Shown here: piece after piece, positions 1-10,566 of the stretch
How the letters are laid out: each line of letters opens with the position of its first letter
Numbering within the stretch: the stretch's first letter is position 1
Source: Chrysaora quinquecirrha
Taxonomy: Eukaryota; Cnidaria; Scyphozoa; Semaeostomeae; Pelagiidae
NCBI GenBank assembly: GCA_014526335.1
Contig: JACTAT010000340.1
Span: forward strand, 648,291 to 712,290
Direction: 5' to 3'
Length of the DNA stretch: 64,000 nt
Notes under the pieces: generated by a model
The model's database searches: none
What the model was told of the DNA's origin: nothing
What the model saw: only the letters and a program-made list of their open reading frames with translations
Program-made: the position numbers and the translations under genes

Positions 1-1101
1 TAGCAACAAGAGCCAGGGGGCTATTCTTGGCCAACAAATTCAATCAAATCGTGGATGGATAAAGACTCTTATTAAAGGGGTTACATTGGTGGGATCGCTG
101 GGTTAGTTTGGGGGGCTGTGGGTTTAGAGCGAAGCGTTCAATAGGAAGGCACGCACTTCTAGTCCGGTCTGAAAGCACAACAATAGTGCAAAATATGATA
201 CCAGCATTAAAATTTCACAAAATATGCAGTTTGAGTCGTATAAAACGATCCAAAACAGACCCAAGCTCAAAAATGCCCCTATGATCTATTTTTAGAACAG
301 GGGGCTTAGCCCCAGTCCTCAGAATGATGAAATCGATTTTGGAGTCACTGGTTACCGGTATAACCATGAAATTTAGTATTCCTAAGTAAATTGACCTGTA
401 AAATACCATAAAAATCAAATGAGGCCAAGACCATATAACCTCCTAAATCAATTTTACGGTTATGAGGATTGGGATCGAGCCCCCTGTTCTAGATAAAGAA
501 AATAGGGTAATTTATCGACCTGATTTGATGTTCATGATATTGTACAGGTCAATTTACTTACGAATACTAAATTTCATGGTTATACAGGCAATATATCTTC
601 CTTAATCAATTTTACGGTTTCGAGGACTGGGACTGAGCCCCCTGTTCTAAATATAGAAAATAGGTTACTTTATTGGCCTCATTTGATTTTTATGGTATTT
701 TACAGGTCAATTTACTTAGGAATACTAAATTTCATGGTTATACCGGTAACCAGTGACTCCAAAATCGATTTCATCATTCTGAGGACTGGGGCTAAGCCCC
801 CTGTTCTAAAAATAGATCATAGGGGCATTTTTGAGCTTGGGTCTGTTTTGGATCGTTTTATACGACTCAAACTGCATATTTTGTGAAATTTTAATGCTGG
901 TATCATATTTTGCACTATTGTTGTGCTTTCAGACCGGACTAGAAGTGCGTGCCTTCCTATTGAACGCTTCGCTCTAAACCCACAGCCCCCCCAAACTAAC
1001 CCAGCGATCCCACCAATGTAACCCCTTTAATAAGAGTCTTTATTCATCCACAATTTGATTGAATTTGTTGGCCAAGAATAGCCCCCTGGCTCTTGTTGAT
1101 A
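1..1101. repeat. Large near-perfect palindrome (fold-back repeat)
   Basis: Bases 1-428 are the reverse complement of about 673-1101, with only a few substitutions and a one-base difference in a G/C run, around a 244-base spacer (429-672). The same 67-residue frame can be read on the minus strand at 215-418 and on the plus strand at 683-886, which is a consequence of the symmetry and not evidence of a gene. The spacer and inner arm contain direct repeats about 158 bases apart (for example AATACTAAATTTCATGG at 563 and 721). The left arm reaches the window edge, so the true outer end is not visible. Such structure fits a fold-back transposon or a recent inverted duplication. Confidence 0.9.
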
Positions 1102-1476
1102 AAAGGACTGCTATCATTACGAATAAATAAGTCCCTCTCTATTTCTCCCAAAACCCCCCTGTATCTCCGAAAAGCCCCCCAGAATCACCGATCAACATCC
1201 AGATTCGCAATCTACGCCAAAAAGTGACCCAGAAAATGTTTATCCCATAAAGTCCCAGCTCAGGTGGTAATGCTCCCCATTCACCCTCTGGACTATCTGT
1301 AGGGGGGAGGGGAATCATTTTCTCATTTTCTAATGAAGAGTGTCATAATTTTTGTAAAGGATTGTCTGAATTTCAGAAAATTCATTGAAGGGTTCCCTAC
1401 TCTATGAGTTGCGGTTTTGTTTTGTAATTTCTATTCGGCTACTATTATTTACCAGGGCAGAGGAATAGAATATAAC
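1102..1476. other. Unassigned spacer
   Basis: No coding frame or repeat structure is recognised here beyond C-rich runs around 1,150-1,180. Confidence 0.5.
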
Positions 1477-1776
1477 TTTTTACCTTGACACCCAAGATGC
1501 GGGTGAACATTAGTACCAGTTTAGCCTTGGAAAGACAAGATGCCACTCATCTGCCTTTTGACTTGGTGCCTTTTAACTTGCAGCCTTCTGAACTTTTGCT
1601 AGAGTCCGGGGAGGTTGTGGGATGCCATTGGGAGCTAACCTCCCCGGACTCTAGCGAAAGTTCAGAAGGCTGCAAGTTAAAAGCACCAAGTCAAAAGGCA
1701 GATGAGTGGTATCTTGTCTTTCCAAGGCTAAACTGGTACTAATTTTCACCCGCATCGCGGGTGTCAAGGTAAAAAC
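1477..1776. repeat. 0.3 kb palindrome, copy 1
   Basis: Arms 1477-1616 and 1637-1776 are reverse complements around a 20-base spacer. A second copy with the same organisation lies at 10,164-10,445. The outer tips carry a small hairpin of the type CACCCGC-at-GCGGGTG. The 85-residue frame at 1485-1742 simply reads through both arms and is not considered a gene. Together with the hairpin tail that follows it forms the start of a repeat block seen three times in the window (1,477-2,220; 6,112-6,890; 10,164-11,060). Confidence 0.88.
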
Positions 1777-1850
1777 TCACCCGCATTGCGGGTGTCAAGG
1801 CAAAAAGCTCGCCCGCATGCGGGCGTCAAGTTAAAAAGCTAGTCTACTTG
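1747..1850. repeat. Tandem small hairpins, tail of repeat block copy 1
   Basis: Three units of about 32-35 bases each contain a short inverted repeat (ACCCGC-at-GCGGGT or GCCCGC-GCGGGC) followed by GTCAAGGTAAAAA or a variant. The same tail occurs at 6,130-6,230 and 10,430-10,530. The paired bases change together between units, as described in the findings. Confidence 0.8.
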
Positions 1851-1859
1851 TAATGGTAA

Positions 1860-2220
1860 CCACATAAGAGAACTGATAAAAAGGTATTGATAACTGTGGA
1901 CAAAATTGATAATTGATAACTGTGGACAAAAAATGATTATTATCATCATCATCATCATCATCATAGGTATCATCACCGTCAAAATCATCATTATCGCCAT
2001 CATCAGCTATAACATTATAATCACCATTAGAATCATCCTCATCATTATCATCATAATACTCATCAGATCATCATCATCATCATCACCATCATGCCATCAA
2101 AATCATAATAATAATAATTGCTGCGTAAGTTCGAAAATCCTATCCCTATCATATTGCAGACTTTGATTTTAAATGTCCTTCATGAACAATAAATATCTCA
2201 CTATATCGGAAGGATTTTCA
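1860..2220. repeat. ATC-rich microsatellite and block end
   Basis: After the motif CTGTGGACAAAAAA comes a run of ATC/CAT trinucleotides (about 1,930-2,110), then a conserved AT-rich segment ending near 2,220. The same order is found at 6,420-6,890 and 10,712-11,060. This copy lacks the MITE that the other two copies carry upstream of CTGTGGAC. The frame at 1906-2166 is a translation of the microsatellite. Confidence 0.75.
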
Positions 2221-2221
2221 T

Positions 2222-3400
2222 TTTGAGTGTTTGTGCTCTGAAATTTAAACGGCCAATTCAACATGAAACCCGAAAAATTTATGACCTCTTAGTAGTGTTT
2301 CATATGCATTGAAACAGTAAAACACAAAGTTTAGCATGGCGACTTTTCGAAATAATCAAATCAAGAACTCTTCTTGAAAACAGAAAGAATATTAGCAAAA
2401 TTCCAAAATGAATAACAGTCTCCTAGTGTCCTTTGACGTCATTTGACCCCTGAAAACGTGAAGAAGTACTTACAAAAAAACGCGAAACAACCAGAAATTG
2501 CCCAAAACCAGCCAAAAGCACTCAAAACGAACCATAACCTGATGAAAAGCACCGAAAACCACCCAGAAATGTCCAATTCACCTGGAATCATCAATTAAGT
2601 GCCATAAAATCCTTGAAAAATTACCAGAAACTCTCATGTTCTTTGAAATTTCATTCTTAACTCTTAAAATTCTACTTTCGTCTTGGGACTTTTGTTGACA
2701 TAAAAAGCTTTTACATCCCTGGAGTCGGAAAAGCCCTTTTTCGTTCACAACAGTACTATAGTATTGTATTTGAGCGTGAAGTTCAGAGATAGAAACAATC
2801 ACACGCTGCCAATAAATATACCGTTGGGAAAGGTATCCATTGTCTGGAAAGCGTGTTTCATTTCACCCTGAGAGTTGCACGCAAGAGATTTAATCTGAAA
2901 GTAAGTAACAAAGAGCATTTTTCACGTTATTGGCCCAAAGGGAAAAGATAATTTGCTACACAGCGATGATATTTTGCTATAATCTGAGTATTTTGAGGGT
3001 CTTCTTGCCCCTAATAAATGACGATAACTATTTTTGGATAATTTTAGGTGGTGTTTGTCGATATTAATTCGATCATGGGTCGTTTTGGGTGATTCTGGTT
3101 GGTTTTGGCTCCTTTTGGGTGGTTCCGCATTTTAGTATGCAGGACAAACTTTCGCAGGGCAAAGAAAGCACTGCTCTCGTAGTGAAAAGAACATAATAGA
3201 TGGCCGCCATGAAAATCAAAACTTTTTTGAGCCGAGAGAAAATTGAAATTTTAACCAACTTCTAGGTTTCAAAGCTTAGCAAAATCTTAAAACAGTGTCC
3301 GGCAAGAAACGGGATCGATTCAAGAAAGAAGCGCATTTCTAGCTGGCCTGGAGAAAAAGCCTTTGCTGTTGAATCGAGCAAAGGGCCATAACAATCAGGA
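2222..3400. repeat. Dispersed ~1.1 kb repeat (rho), copy 1
   Basis: Homologous to 32,885-33,975 over nearly the whole length (for example CTAGTGTCCTTTGACGTC, AAAACCAGCCAAAAGCACTC and ATAGATGGCCGCCAT), and in part to 9,840-10,160. The copies are clearly diverged. No intact coding frame is conserved between them, and the short minus-strand frames here differ from those in the other copy, so no gene is called. It is likely an old non-autonomous element or untranslated part of one. Confidence 0.75.
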
Positions 3401-4100
3401 CCACCGCCTCTGATGAACTCCACCAATAACAACTTCCACCTAAAAGGCACTAAGCATGACGGTGGCTATATTTGCTGTTAATCTAAATCTTAATCTTAAT
3501 GTTAATGTTAGTCTAGTGTTAATCTTTGTCTTCAACTTAAATGGAATCTTAATCTTAACTTCTACCTGAATTGGAGTCTTAACCTTAATTTTAATCTTAA
3601 TGTTAATCTTAATTAGAATCTGAATCTTAATTTTAATCTTAATCTTACTCTTAATCTTAATCTGCATGTAAATCTTAATCTTACTGTTAGGAAATATTGA
3701 AAACAATCTTCATATTAGTCTTAGTCTAAGTATTCGTGATTAAGTGAAAATCCTCCTACAGAAAACAATCGGGCACCTGGTCGTTGGTGCCTCATGAGGA
3801 CCACCGCCTCCAATGAACTCCACCAATAACAACTTTCACCTAAAAGGCACTGCGCATTGAGGTGGCTATATTTGCTGTTAATCTAAATCTTGATCTTAAT
3901 CTTAATGTAAGTCTAGTCTTAATGTTAGTCTTCAACTGAAATGGAATCTTAATCTTAACTTCTTATTGAATTGGAATCTTAACCTTAATCTTAATCTAAC
4001 TGTTAATCTTATTTCGAGTCTGAATCTTAATTTTAATCTTAGTCTTACTCTTAATCTTAATCTTAGTCTTAGTAATCTTAATATTAGTCTGTGTTAGTCT
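3400..4100. repeat. ~0.4 kb tandem duplication with AATCTT hexamer arrays
   Basis: A unit beginning GACCACCGCCTC at about 3,400 recurs at about 3,799. Each unit has ~80 unique bases followed by ~230 bases of TTAATC/AATCTT hexamers (3,470-3,700 and 3,870-4,090). The lysine/isoleucine-rich minus-strand frames here are translations of the hexamers. A segment near 3,765 (ACAATCGGGCACCTGG) resembles the flank of the tRNA-like modules at 5.9, 12.3 and 20.1 kb. Confidence 0.8.
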
Positions 4101-4323
4101 TGGCCTAAGTATCAGTCTCTCATTTTTGAACTGAAATTTAAAGTTATTCCTAATTTGGAAACTGAAGCTCAATTTCAAATCGGCTTAATCTGAACCTTTA
4201 TGTTAATCTTGATGTAAATCTGAAATAACATTGAAACTTAAAATTAATATTAATGTTGTTGGTTATCACAACATGCAATAATGTCAATCTCAAACTTTAT
4301 CATCGTCTTAATTCATCTTCATA

Positions 4324-4555
4324 CTCTTAGATGCCGAATAAATGTCCCCCATTTACTAATTTTGAGTTTTCCCCCACCCCAGACCTTATTACGACCCCCA
4401 TTTGTTAATTTATGAAAAAACTATTTCACTTATGAAAGGGTTAAACTACATTTCTTAATTTTCCCCCAGCCTGGGACCTTATTAGGACCCCCTGCTTATT
4501 AAATTTTTGAACCCCCCTTGTTTATTTGGACCCCCCGTTTATTTTTTAACTAAGA
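4324..4555. mobile_element. MITE-like cassette, copy 1 (degenerate)
   Basis: Starts with an ACTCTTAGATGCCGAATAAA-type end and closes with GTTTATTTTTTAACTAAGA, a decayed inverted repeat of the same end. The interior alternates C-runs with TTTATTAATTTT, as in the copies at 5,094, 6,271 and 10,567. It has no coding capacity. Confidence 0.6.
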
Positions 4556-5093
4556 TTATTTGCCTTTATGTTATTATTAGTAAAAGTGAAATTAATCGTT
4601 AATTTAAAATTAATTCTAATATTATTATAAATTCTTCAGCTGCAATAAAACTTGAAATTGAAATGAAAGATGAAATTAGATAGAATTGAAATAAAAACAA
4701 AATGGAATGAAAGTCTGTGTCAGGAGATAAATGGAAAATAAATTAATAATGGAAAAGAAATGAGAGAAAATAGATCTACAGATTTGCACCATTCCAAAAA
4801 GCCTTCTAATTTTGTCGAAGCGACTTTAAGACATTGAAAAGATTTGTAAACTATTAAAATCACAAAAACAAAAACACCATAACTTTTCCCTTGAGGGGAC
4901 TTAAACTCCTGAACTTAAACTTAAAGTTATTCTTAATTTGTAAAGTGAAGCTTATTTTCAAATTAGTCTTAATCTGAACCTTTATGTTAATTTTGATGTA
5001 AATCTGAAATAACATTGAAACTTAAAATTAATGTTAATGTTGTTCTTAATTGCTACATGCAATAATGTGAATCTCAAACTTTATTCATCTTCG

Positions 5094-5345
5094 CACTCTT
5101 AGATTCCAAATAAACGTCCCCCCCGTTTATTAATTTTGAGTTTTTCCCCCACCACCGGACCTTATTAGGACCCCCCATTTATTAATTTTCAAAGAAACAA
5201 TTTCACTTCTGAAAGGATCAAACTACCTTTAATAATTTCCCCCCACCCCCGGACCTGAAAAGGACCCCCTGTTTATTAAATTTTGGAAAAATTTACCACC
5301 CCCCCTGTTTATTTGGACCCTCCGTTTATTTGGTACCTAAGAGTA
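5094..5345. mobile_element. MITE-like cassette, copy 2
   Basis: The left end ACTCTTAGATTCCAAATAAA and the right end TTTATTTGGTACCTAAGAGT form a terminal inverted repeat of about 20 bases. The interior is C-run/TTTATTAATTTT sequence shared with the other copies. Confidence 0.65.
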
Positions 5346-5500
5346 TTTGCCTTAATGTTAATATTTGTAAAAGTGAAATGAATCTTTAATTGAAAATAAA
5401 TTTTAATGTTCCAAAAAGCCTTCTAGTTTTGTCAAAGTGTCTTTAAGTCATTGAAAAGAATTGTAAATTATGTAAATCACAAAAACAAAAAGCCCAAAAT

Positions 5501-5580
5501 TTGCCCTTGAGGGGATTTGAACTCCAGGCATTCTAGGTGGCAGGCAAGCATTTAACAACTCGGCTATACAGCCATATTGC
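5501..5580 (-). repeat. tRNA-Gly(GCC)-like module, SINE or pseudogene
   Basis: On the minus strand the segment contains an A-box-like TAGCCGAGTTGTTAAATG and a B-box-like GAGTTCAAATCC. The anticodon region CTTGCCTGCCACCTAG resembles tRNA-Gly(GCC). The acceptor and T stems are imperfect. It lies between AT-rich flanks and close to a second tRNA-like module at 5,772, so a tRNA-derived SINE head or pseudogene is more likely than a working tRNA. Confidence 0.55.
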
Positions 5581-5689
5581 TTAGTTGACGATAATCTCCT
5601 AGTGGTCCTAATATTCATGGAAGGGAACAACAAAACACATTAAAAAATTATGTCTAACAAACTTGAAAATTACACCAAATGCAAATTTT

Positions 5690-6110
5690 AGTTACCAGAC
5701 GTCTCCTCGGCCTTTTGAAAACATTTCCAACACGAAAATAACAGAAAGAAAAAATTTCGCAAGAAAAGATTTTCTCCTGAGGGGAGTCGAACTCCCAACT
5801 CTTGATTTCTGGTCAAGAGACACGCCGCCTTACCGACTGGGCTACCGTGCCATCTTGCCTTTGAGTGATAATCCTCATATGGAGAACAATCGGGCAATTG
5901 CTAAAACAGGCACCAATGACGCACTTCAAAGAAGGGTTAGCCCCAATTACCCCAGAGACTTTAGCAGAGACGGAAAAACGAAGGAGTTTTGGCTCGCCTA
6001 CCCCACGGGCGGCAGGATCGCGCGAAAATTGCGTCTCGGAAACACGAAGGACCTTCCCGGGCGGATTTGAACAAAAAGGTGACTTAATCCGTTTTCTTGT
6101 TTTAGTATAT
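5690..6110 (-). mobile_element. tRNA-like SINE module (delta), copy 1
   Basis: The tRNA-like part is 5,772-5,852 on the minus strand, with A-box TAGCCCAGTCGG and B-box AGTTCGACTCC. On both sides it has sequence shared with the modules at 12,120-12,556 and 19,890-20,294, for example AGAACAATCGGGCAATTG and CACCAATGACGCACTTCAAA. The open frames in both directions here (up to 135 residues) run through this non-coding repeat and are not called as genes. Confidence 0.65.
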
Positions 6111-6111
6111 A

Positions 6112-6240
6112 ACATGGTATTAATATTCACCCGCATCACAGGTGTCAAGGTAAAAACTCACCTGCATTGCGGGTGTCAAGGTAAAAAGCTCGCCCGCATC
6201 GCGGGCGTCAAGTTAGAAAGCTAGTCTACTTGTAATGGTA
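6112..6240. repeat. Hairpin tail of repeat block, copy 2
   Basis: Three hairpin units (ACCCGCATCACAGGT, ACCTGCATTGCGGGT, GCCCGCATCGCGGGC), each followed by GTCAAG and A-runs. They are homologous to 1,747-1,850 and 10,430-10,530. Most of the 0.3 kb palindrome is missing from this copy; only its right tip remains at the junction with the SINE-like module. Confidence 0.75.
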
Positions 6241-6270
6241 AACCCATTGGAGAATTGATGAAACGGTATT

Positions 6271-6418
6271 GCTCTAAAGTGCCAAATAAATGTGCCCCCC
6301 ATTTATTAATTTTTAGATTTTTTCCCCACCCACACGGACCTTATTAGGAACCCCTATTCATTAAATTTTTGAAAAACTTCCCACCGCCCCCCCCCATTTA
6401 TTTGGCACCTTAGAGTAT
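6271..6418. mobile_element. MITE, copy 3
   Basis: A 148-base element whose ends CTCTAAAGTGCCAAATAAA and TTTATTTGGCACCTTAGAG are inverted repeats. It sits between GGTATTG and the CTGTGGACAAAAAA motif inside the second copy of the repeat block. The first copy of the block has no such element at this place. Confidence 0.8.
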
Positions 6419-6419
6419 A

Positions 6420-6890
6420 CTGTGGACAAAAAAAGAATGTTATTGTTATCATCATCACAATCATAAGTATGGTCATCATCATTATCGTCATCATCACCAT
6501 TGTGAGCAAGTGAACATGGAGGTGATGGATATCATTGACTGTCTTCCATCTACTTATACTATAATGTAACAAAATGTTAATATGACCTGTCTGCACTTGA
6601 AATTCTATTACATGCAGAATTACTGCTTGGTAAGTTCAAAAATCCTCCCACATCCCACAGAAAACTCCAAAACTTCAATTTCACATCATCATCTTCATCA
6701 TCATCATCATCATCATCTTCATCATCATCATGATCACAATCATCACAATCGTCATCATCATTATAACCATACCATAGTGAGCAAGTGGTATACATAGAGA
6801 AAACTCTAAAGCTTCAATTTAAAATGTCCTTCATAAGAAAAAAATATTCTTCTCATTAAATGTCGACTTTTTTGTGTTTGAACTCTGACC
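6420..6890. repeat. ATC/CAT microsatellites and block end, copy 2
   Basis: Two trinucleotide tracts (6,445-6,500 and 6,690-6,760) are separated by the conserved segment GTGAGCAAGTGAACATGGAG. The histidine-rich plus frame and aspartate-rich minus frame are translations of these tracts. Confidence 0.8.
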
Positions 6891-7539
6891 TTTTCCGAGG
6901 GGCATTTCACGGCCTGATTGCAGAATGCAGGGCCACGAACATTTTGGCCTTGTAGGCGGCCTACAGCCTACAGGATCATTATGATTGTTTGATAAAACAA
7001 TAAGTATTTCTTTGTTAATAATAGAACTGCAAAGAACAATAAGCAGTTATGCCCGAATGAGAAGGTTGATGTATTGTTCTCATCTTATGTTAGTTTGAGA
7101 GAATGGCGGACCTTCCAGTTTCGATGCAACGGAAAACTTGTTGATTACTGAAAAAGATATGATTATGGCGTCAATGTGCACGGCTCTGACTATTGTAATT
7201 CCATAAACACTAAATGTAACCTACACCATCAGTAATATTTTCAAGTTCAATGCTTAGTATTGATTGATTATTTCCCCGTTTCTTGCAGAAGCACTTTTCC
7301 CACCAGGTTTACTCTAACTAGATAGCCTAATGCTAATGCTATTTCGCGGCTACACAGATATCAGAAGTGCAAAGAAATAATGAACAACTTACCCATGTCC
7401 AAGACATACAAGGATCTTGTGAGAGTGATTCATTTTTATCAGAACAGAGAATTGCAACACATTTATCACACTCAGTGAAGACTAACGAGGCCTAACGTAA
7501 ACAAACATGCGATAAAAACATTTTGACATGCAAATTTTA

Positions 7540-8715
7540 ATTGTAGCTGAACAATGCCGTCTTTAAGGAATCAATTCCAATAGGACCTGAACAATGCCGT
7601 CTTTCAAGATTAAGGAATCACCCGTTCATGAAAAGACAAATTAGAGACAGCAGCATAACAATGCCGCCTTTCGACATTAAGGAATCAGTTTCAATAGGAG
7701 CTGAACAATGCCGTCCTTCAACATTAAGGAATCACCCGTTTATCGAAAAAACAAATTAGAGAGTTGCCCCTTACACAAATATAACCCATATATCCCGTTC
7801 ATCAAATGTACTTATTAGAGAATTGCACCCTATACAAATATACGCCGTATTTCCAGACGACTTATTGGAGACTGACAAATTCAAAAGCTGGATATACAAA
7901 TATACCCCATTAATTAAAAGGACAGACTAGAGAGTTGCACCCAACATAAATACGCCTCGTTTATCAAAAATGAGAGTCGGCCCCAATGCAAATATACGCA
8001 ATAAGATTAGAGGATTACTCCCTTCTATGAATATACGCCATAACAAATTTACCCCGTTTATCAAAAGGACAGACTAGAGAGTTGCCCCCAAGACAAATAT
8101 ACCCCGTTTATCAAAAGGACAGACTAAAGACTTGCCCCAACACAAATATACCCCGTTTATCAAAAGGACATACTAGAGACTTGCCCCCAACACAAATACA
8201 CCCCGTTTATCAAAAGGACAGACTAGAGACTTCCCCAAAGACAAATACACCTCGTTTATCAAAAGGAAAGACTAGAGACTTGCCCCCAACACAAATACAC
8301 CTCGTTTATCAAAAGGACAGACTAGAGACTTCCCCAAAGACAAATACACCTCGTTTATCAAAAGGACAGACTAGAGACTTGCCCTCAAGACAAATACACC
8401 TCGTTTATCAAAAGGAAAGACTAGAGACTTGCCCCCAACACAAATATACCCCGTTTATCAAAAGGACAGACTAGAGACTTGCCCCCAACACAAATACACC
8501 TCGTTTATCAAAAGGACAGACTAGAGACTTCCCCAAAGACAAATACACCTCGTTTATCAAAAGGAAAGACTAGAGACTTGCCCCCAACACAAATATACCC
8601 CGTTTATCAAAAGGAAAGACTAGAGACTTGCCCCCAACACAAATACACCTCGTTTATCAAAAGGACAGACTAGAGACTTGCCCCCAAGACAAATATACCC
8701 CGTTTTTCAAAAGAT
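7540..8715. repeat. ~49-50 bp minisatellite (CGTTTATCAAAAGGACAGAC)
   Basis: The unit reads roughly GACTTGCCCCCAACACAAAT then ACACCTCGTTTATCAAAAGG and CAGACTAGA. From about 8,050 to 8,715 it is highly homogeneous; from 7,540 to 8,050 it is looser and mixed with AACAATGCCGTCTTTC units. Two units (99 bases) keep reading frame, which produces the repetitive frames at 8,082-8,474 and 8,479-8,673. These are not considered genes. Confidence 0.9.
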
Positions 8716-8784
8716 TAGAGAATTGCTCCCTATATACTGTAAATATACGCCATAACAAATATCACATATCTGGTATACCTGTGC

Positions 8785-9475
8785 CTTATTGCCATGTAGG
8801 CTTGTAGGCTTGCAGGTTAGAGTATTATATCTCCCTATATGCTCTCGTGCTCATGTAGGCTTGTAGGCTTGTAGGCTAATAAAAATAAATATCTGCCCAC
8901 AACTGGTATACCTGTGCCTTTGCCTTATTGCCATGTAGGCTTGTAGGCTGGTAGGCTCGGAAAAACATATGTCGGCACACAACTGGTATACCTGTGCCTT
9001 ATTGCGCTGTAGGCTTGTAAGCTGTAGGCTAGGAAAAACATATCTCCCAATAATGTCTTCTTGCTATGTAGGCTTGTAGGCTTGTAGGCTAGGAAAAACA
9101 TATCTCCCTATAATGCCCTCTTCCCATGTAGGCTTGTAGGCTTGTAGGCTCAGAAAAACGTATCTCCCTATAGGTGCTCTTCTCATGTAGGCTTGTAGGC
9201 TTGTAGGCTCAGAAAAACATATATCCCTATATGTGCTCTTCTCATGTAGGCTTGTAGGCTAGTAGGCTCAGAAAAACATATCTCCTTATATGTGCTCTTC
9301 TCATGTAGGCTTGTAGGCTAGTAGGCTCAGAAAAACATATCTCCCTATAGGTGCTCTTCTCATGTAGGCTTGTAGGCTTGTAGGCTGGGACAAACATACG
9401 TCGCCACACAACTGGTATACCCGTGCCTTATTGCGCTGTAGGCTTGTAGGCTGTAGGCTCGGCAATCATATCACT
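8785..9475. repeat. ~60 bp minisatellite (ATGTAGGCTTGTAGGCTTG)
   Basis: About eleven units, each with two or three copies of GTAGGCTT followed by AAAAACATATCTCCCTATA and a variable link. Start-to-start distances near 9,066-9,245 are 59-60 bases. The first units are longer and include CAACTGGTATACCTGTGCC. Confidence 0.88.
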
Positions 9476-9839
9476 CCATTCATAGATATACGCCCTGTGC
9501 TGTACTTGATGTACGCTTGTGGGCCTCTTACGCTAAGAAACACATTTTTACCGCATTTCACTGGTCTACCTGTGCCTTCCACTCGGGTAGCCCTGTGGGC
9601 AGCACATATATATCTTCACCACGCAATATACATATGTTACATACATGTATTCCTGTAGGCTACAGGATTCCCAGGGACCTCTCTCCACTGGCCCTGCATT
9701 CTGCAATCGCTCCGTGGAATCAACAGCAGAAATAATATCCAACTTTTTGACAAAATTTTAGGAGACATTTACAGCAAGACTTCCGAATAAAAAAATCGAG
9801 AACTTTTGCATATTTCCTCCATTTGAAATACTGAAATAT

Positions 9840-10160
9840 TTTTAGGCCGAATGCCAGCTCAACAACATAAACAACGAATTAAGAAAAGACAAAAGAATCA
9901 CTGTGCGTGTGGTGAGAGGAACAATAGATGGCCGCCATTAAAAAGGAAACTTTTTGAGGCCGAGATAAATCGAAATTTTCATCAACTTGCACTTCTCAAA
10001 AGATTTAGAAAAATACGGCGTGCACTACCTGGGCAGAAAGGGCTTTCATTAAAAAATAAAGCGCATTTCTAGGTGGCCAGGACAGGAGCCTTTCTTGTTG
10101 AATCGAACAATGGATCATAACAATGGGGCAACCTGATTTGCATAACTGAATATTAGTAAT
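9840..10160. repeat. Partial rho repeat
   Basis: Related to 33,715-33,970 (shared AATAGATGGCCGCCAT, AATGGATCATAACAATGGGG, CAACCTGATTTGCAT). Only the distal part of the repeat is present. It ends directly before the palindrome at 10,164. Confidence 0.75.
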
Positions 10161-10163
10161 ATA

Positions 10164-10445
10164 TGACACCTGCCATGCAGGTGAATATTAGTACCAGTTT
10201 AGCCTTGGTAAGACAAGATACCATCCAGCTGCCTTTTAACATGCTGCCTTTTAACTTGCAGCCTTCTGAACTTTCGCTAGAGTCCGGGGAGGTTGTGGGA
10301 TGCCATGGGAAGCTAACCTCCCCGGACTCTAGCGAAAGTTCAGAAGGCTGCAAGTTAAAAGGCAGCATGTTAAAAGGCAGCTGGATGGTATCTTGTCTTA
10401 CCAAGGCTAAACTGGTACTAATATTCACCTGCATGGCAGGTGTCA
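10164..10445. repeat. 0.3 kb palindrome, copy 2
   Basis: Arms 10,164-10,294 and 10,315-10,445 are almost perfect reverse complements around a 20-base spacer. Because of this, near-identical frames start on both strands (10,163 plus, 10,446 minus). The tip hairpin is CACCTGC/GCAGGTG, whereas copy 1 has CACCCGC/GCGGGTG, so both sides of the stem differ together. Confidence 0.9.
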
Positions 10446-10530
10446 AGGTAAAAACTCACCCGCATTGCGGGTGTCAAGGTAAAATGCTTGCCCGCATCGC
10501 GGGCGTCAAGTTAAAAAGCTAGTCTACTTG
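10446..10530. repeat. Hairpin tail of repeat block, copy 3
   Basis: Two further hairpin units (ACCCGCATTGCGGGT and GCCCGCATCGCGGGC) with GTCAAG links, ending AGCTAGTCTACTTGTAAT, as in the other two copies. Confidence 0.78.
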
Positions 10531-10566
10531 TAATAGTAAACACATTGGATAATTGATAAAAGGGTA

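Larger units (their letters stand above)
4140..5400. repeat. ~0.78 kb tandem duplication
   Basis: The sequence from about 4,140 to 4,640 (including AATCTGAACCTTTATGTTAA) repeats from about 4,920 to 5,400, roughly 784 bases downstream. Each copy ends in a MITE-like C-rich cassette that is listed separately. Between them is AT-rich sequence with no recognisable gene. Confidence 0.75.
6916..9708. mobile_element. 2.8 kb TIR element filled with minisatellites
   Basis: A perfect 20-base sequence, GATTGCAGAATGCAGGGCCA, at 6,916-6,935 is present as its reverse complement at 9,689-9,708. Just inside both ends are further inverted matches (CCTACAGCCTACAGGAT at the left, CCTGTAGGCTACAGGATTC at the right). 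The interior has about 600 bases of unique sequence (6,940-7,540), then two minisatellites. No transposase frame is visible, so it would be non-autonomous. No clear target duplication was found next to the ends. Confidence 0.65.

Noticed and set aside
3470..4090. Telomere-like hexamer array
   Set aside because: The hexamer is TTAATC/AATCTT, not the TTAGGG expected for cnidarian and other metazoan telomeres, and it is degenerate and internal.
5663..6224. Overlapping 111-135-residue frames on both strands
   Set aside because: They run through the tRNA-like SINE module and hairpin tail, both clearly non-coding repeats.
8082..8673. 130- and 64-residue frames with RDLPPTQIHLVYQK repeats
   Set aside because: Product of a 49-50 bp minisatellite whose unit pair is a multiple of three.
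7540..9475. Possible CRISPR array
   Set aside because: Units are contiguous minisatellite repeats without unique spacers, and the surrounding sequence is eukaryotic.
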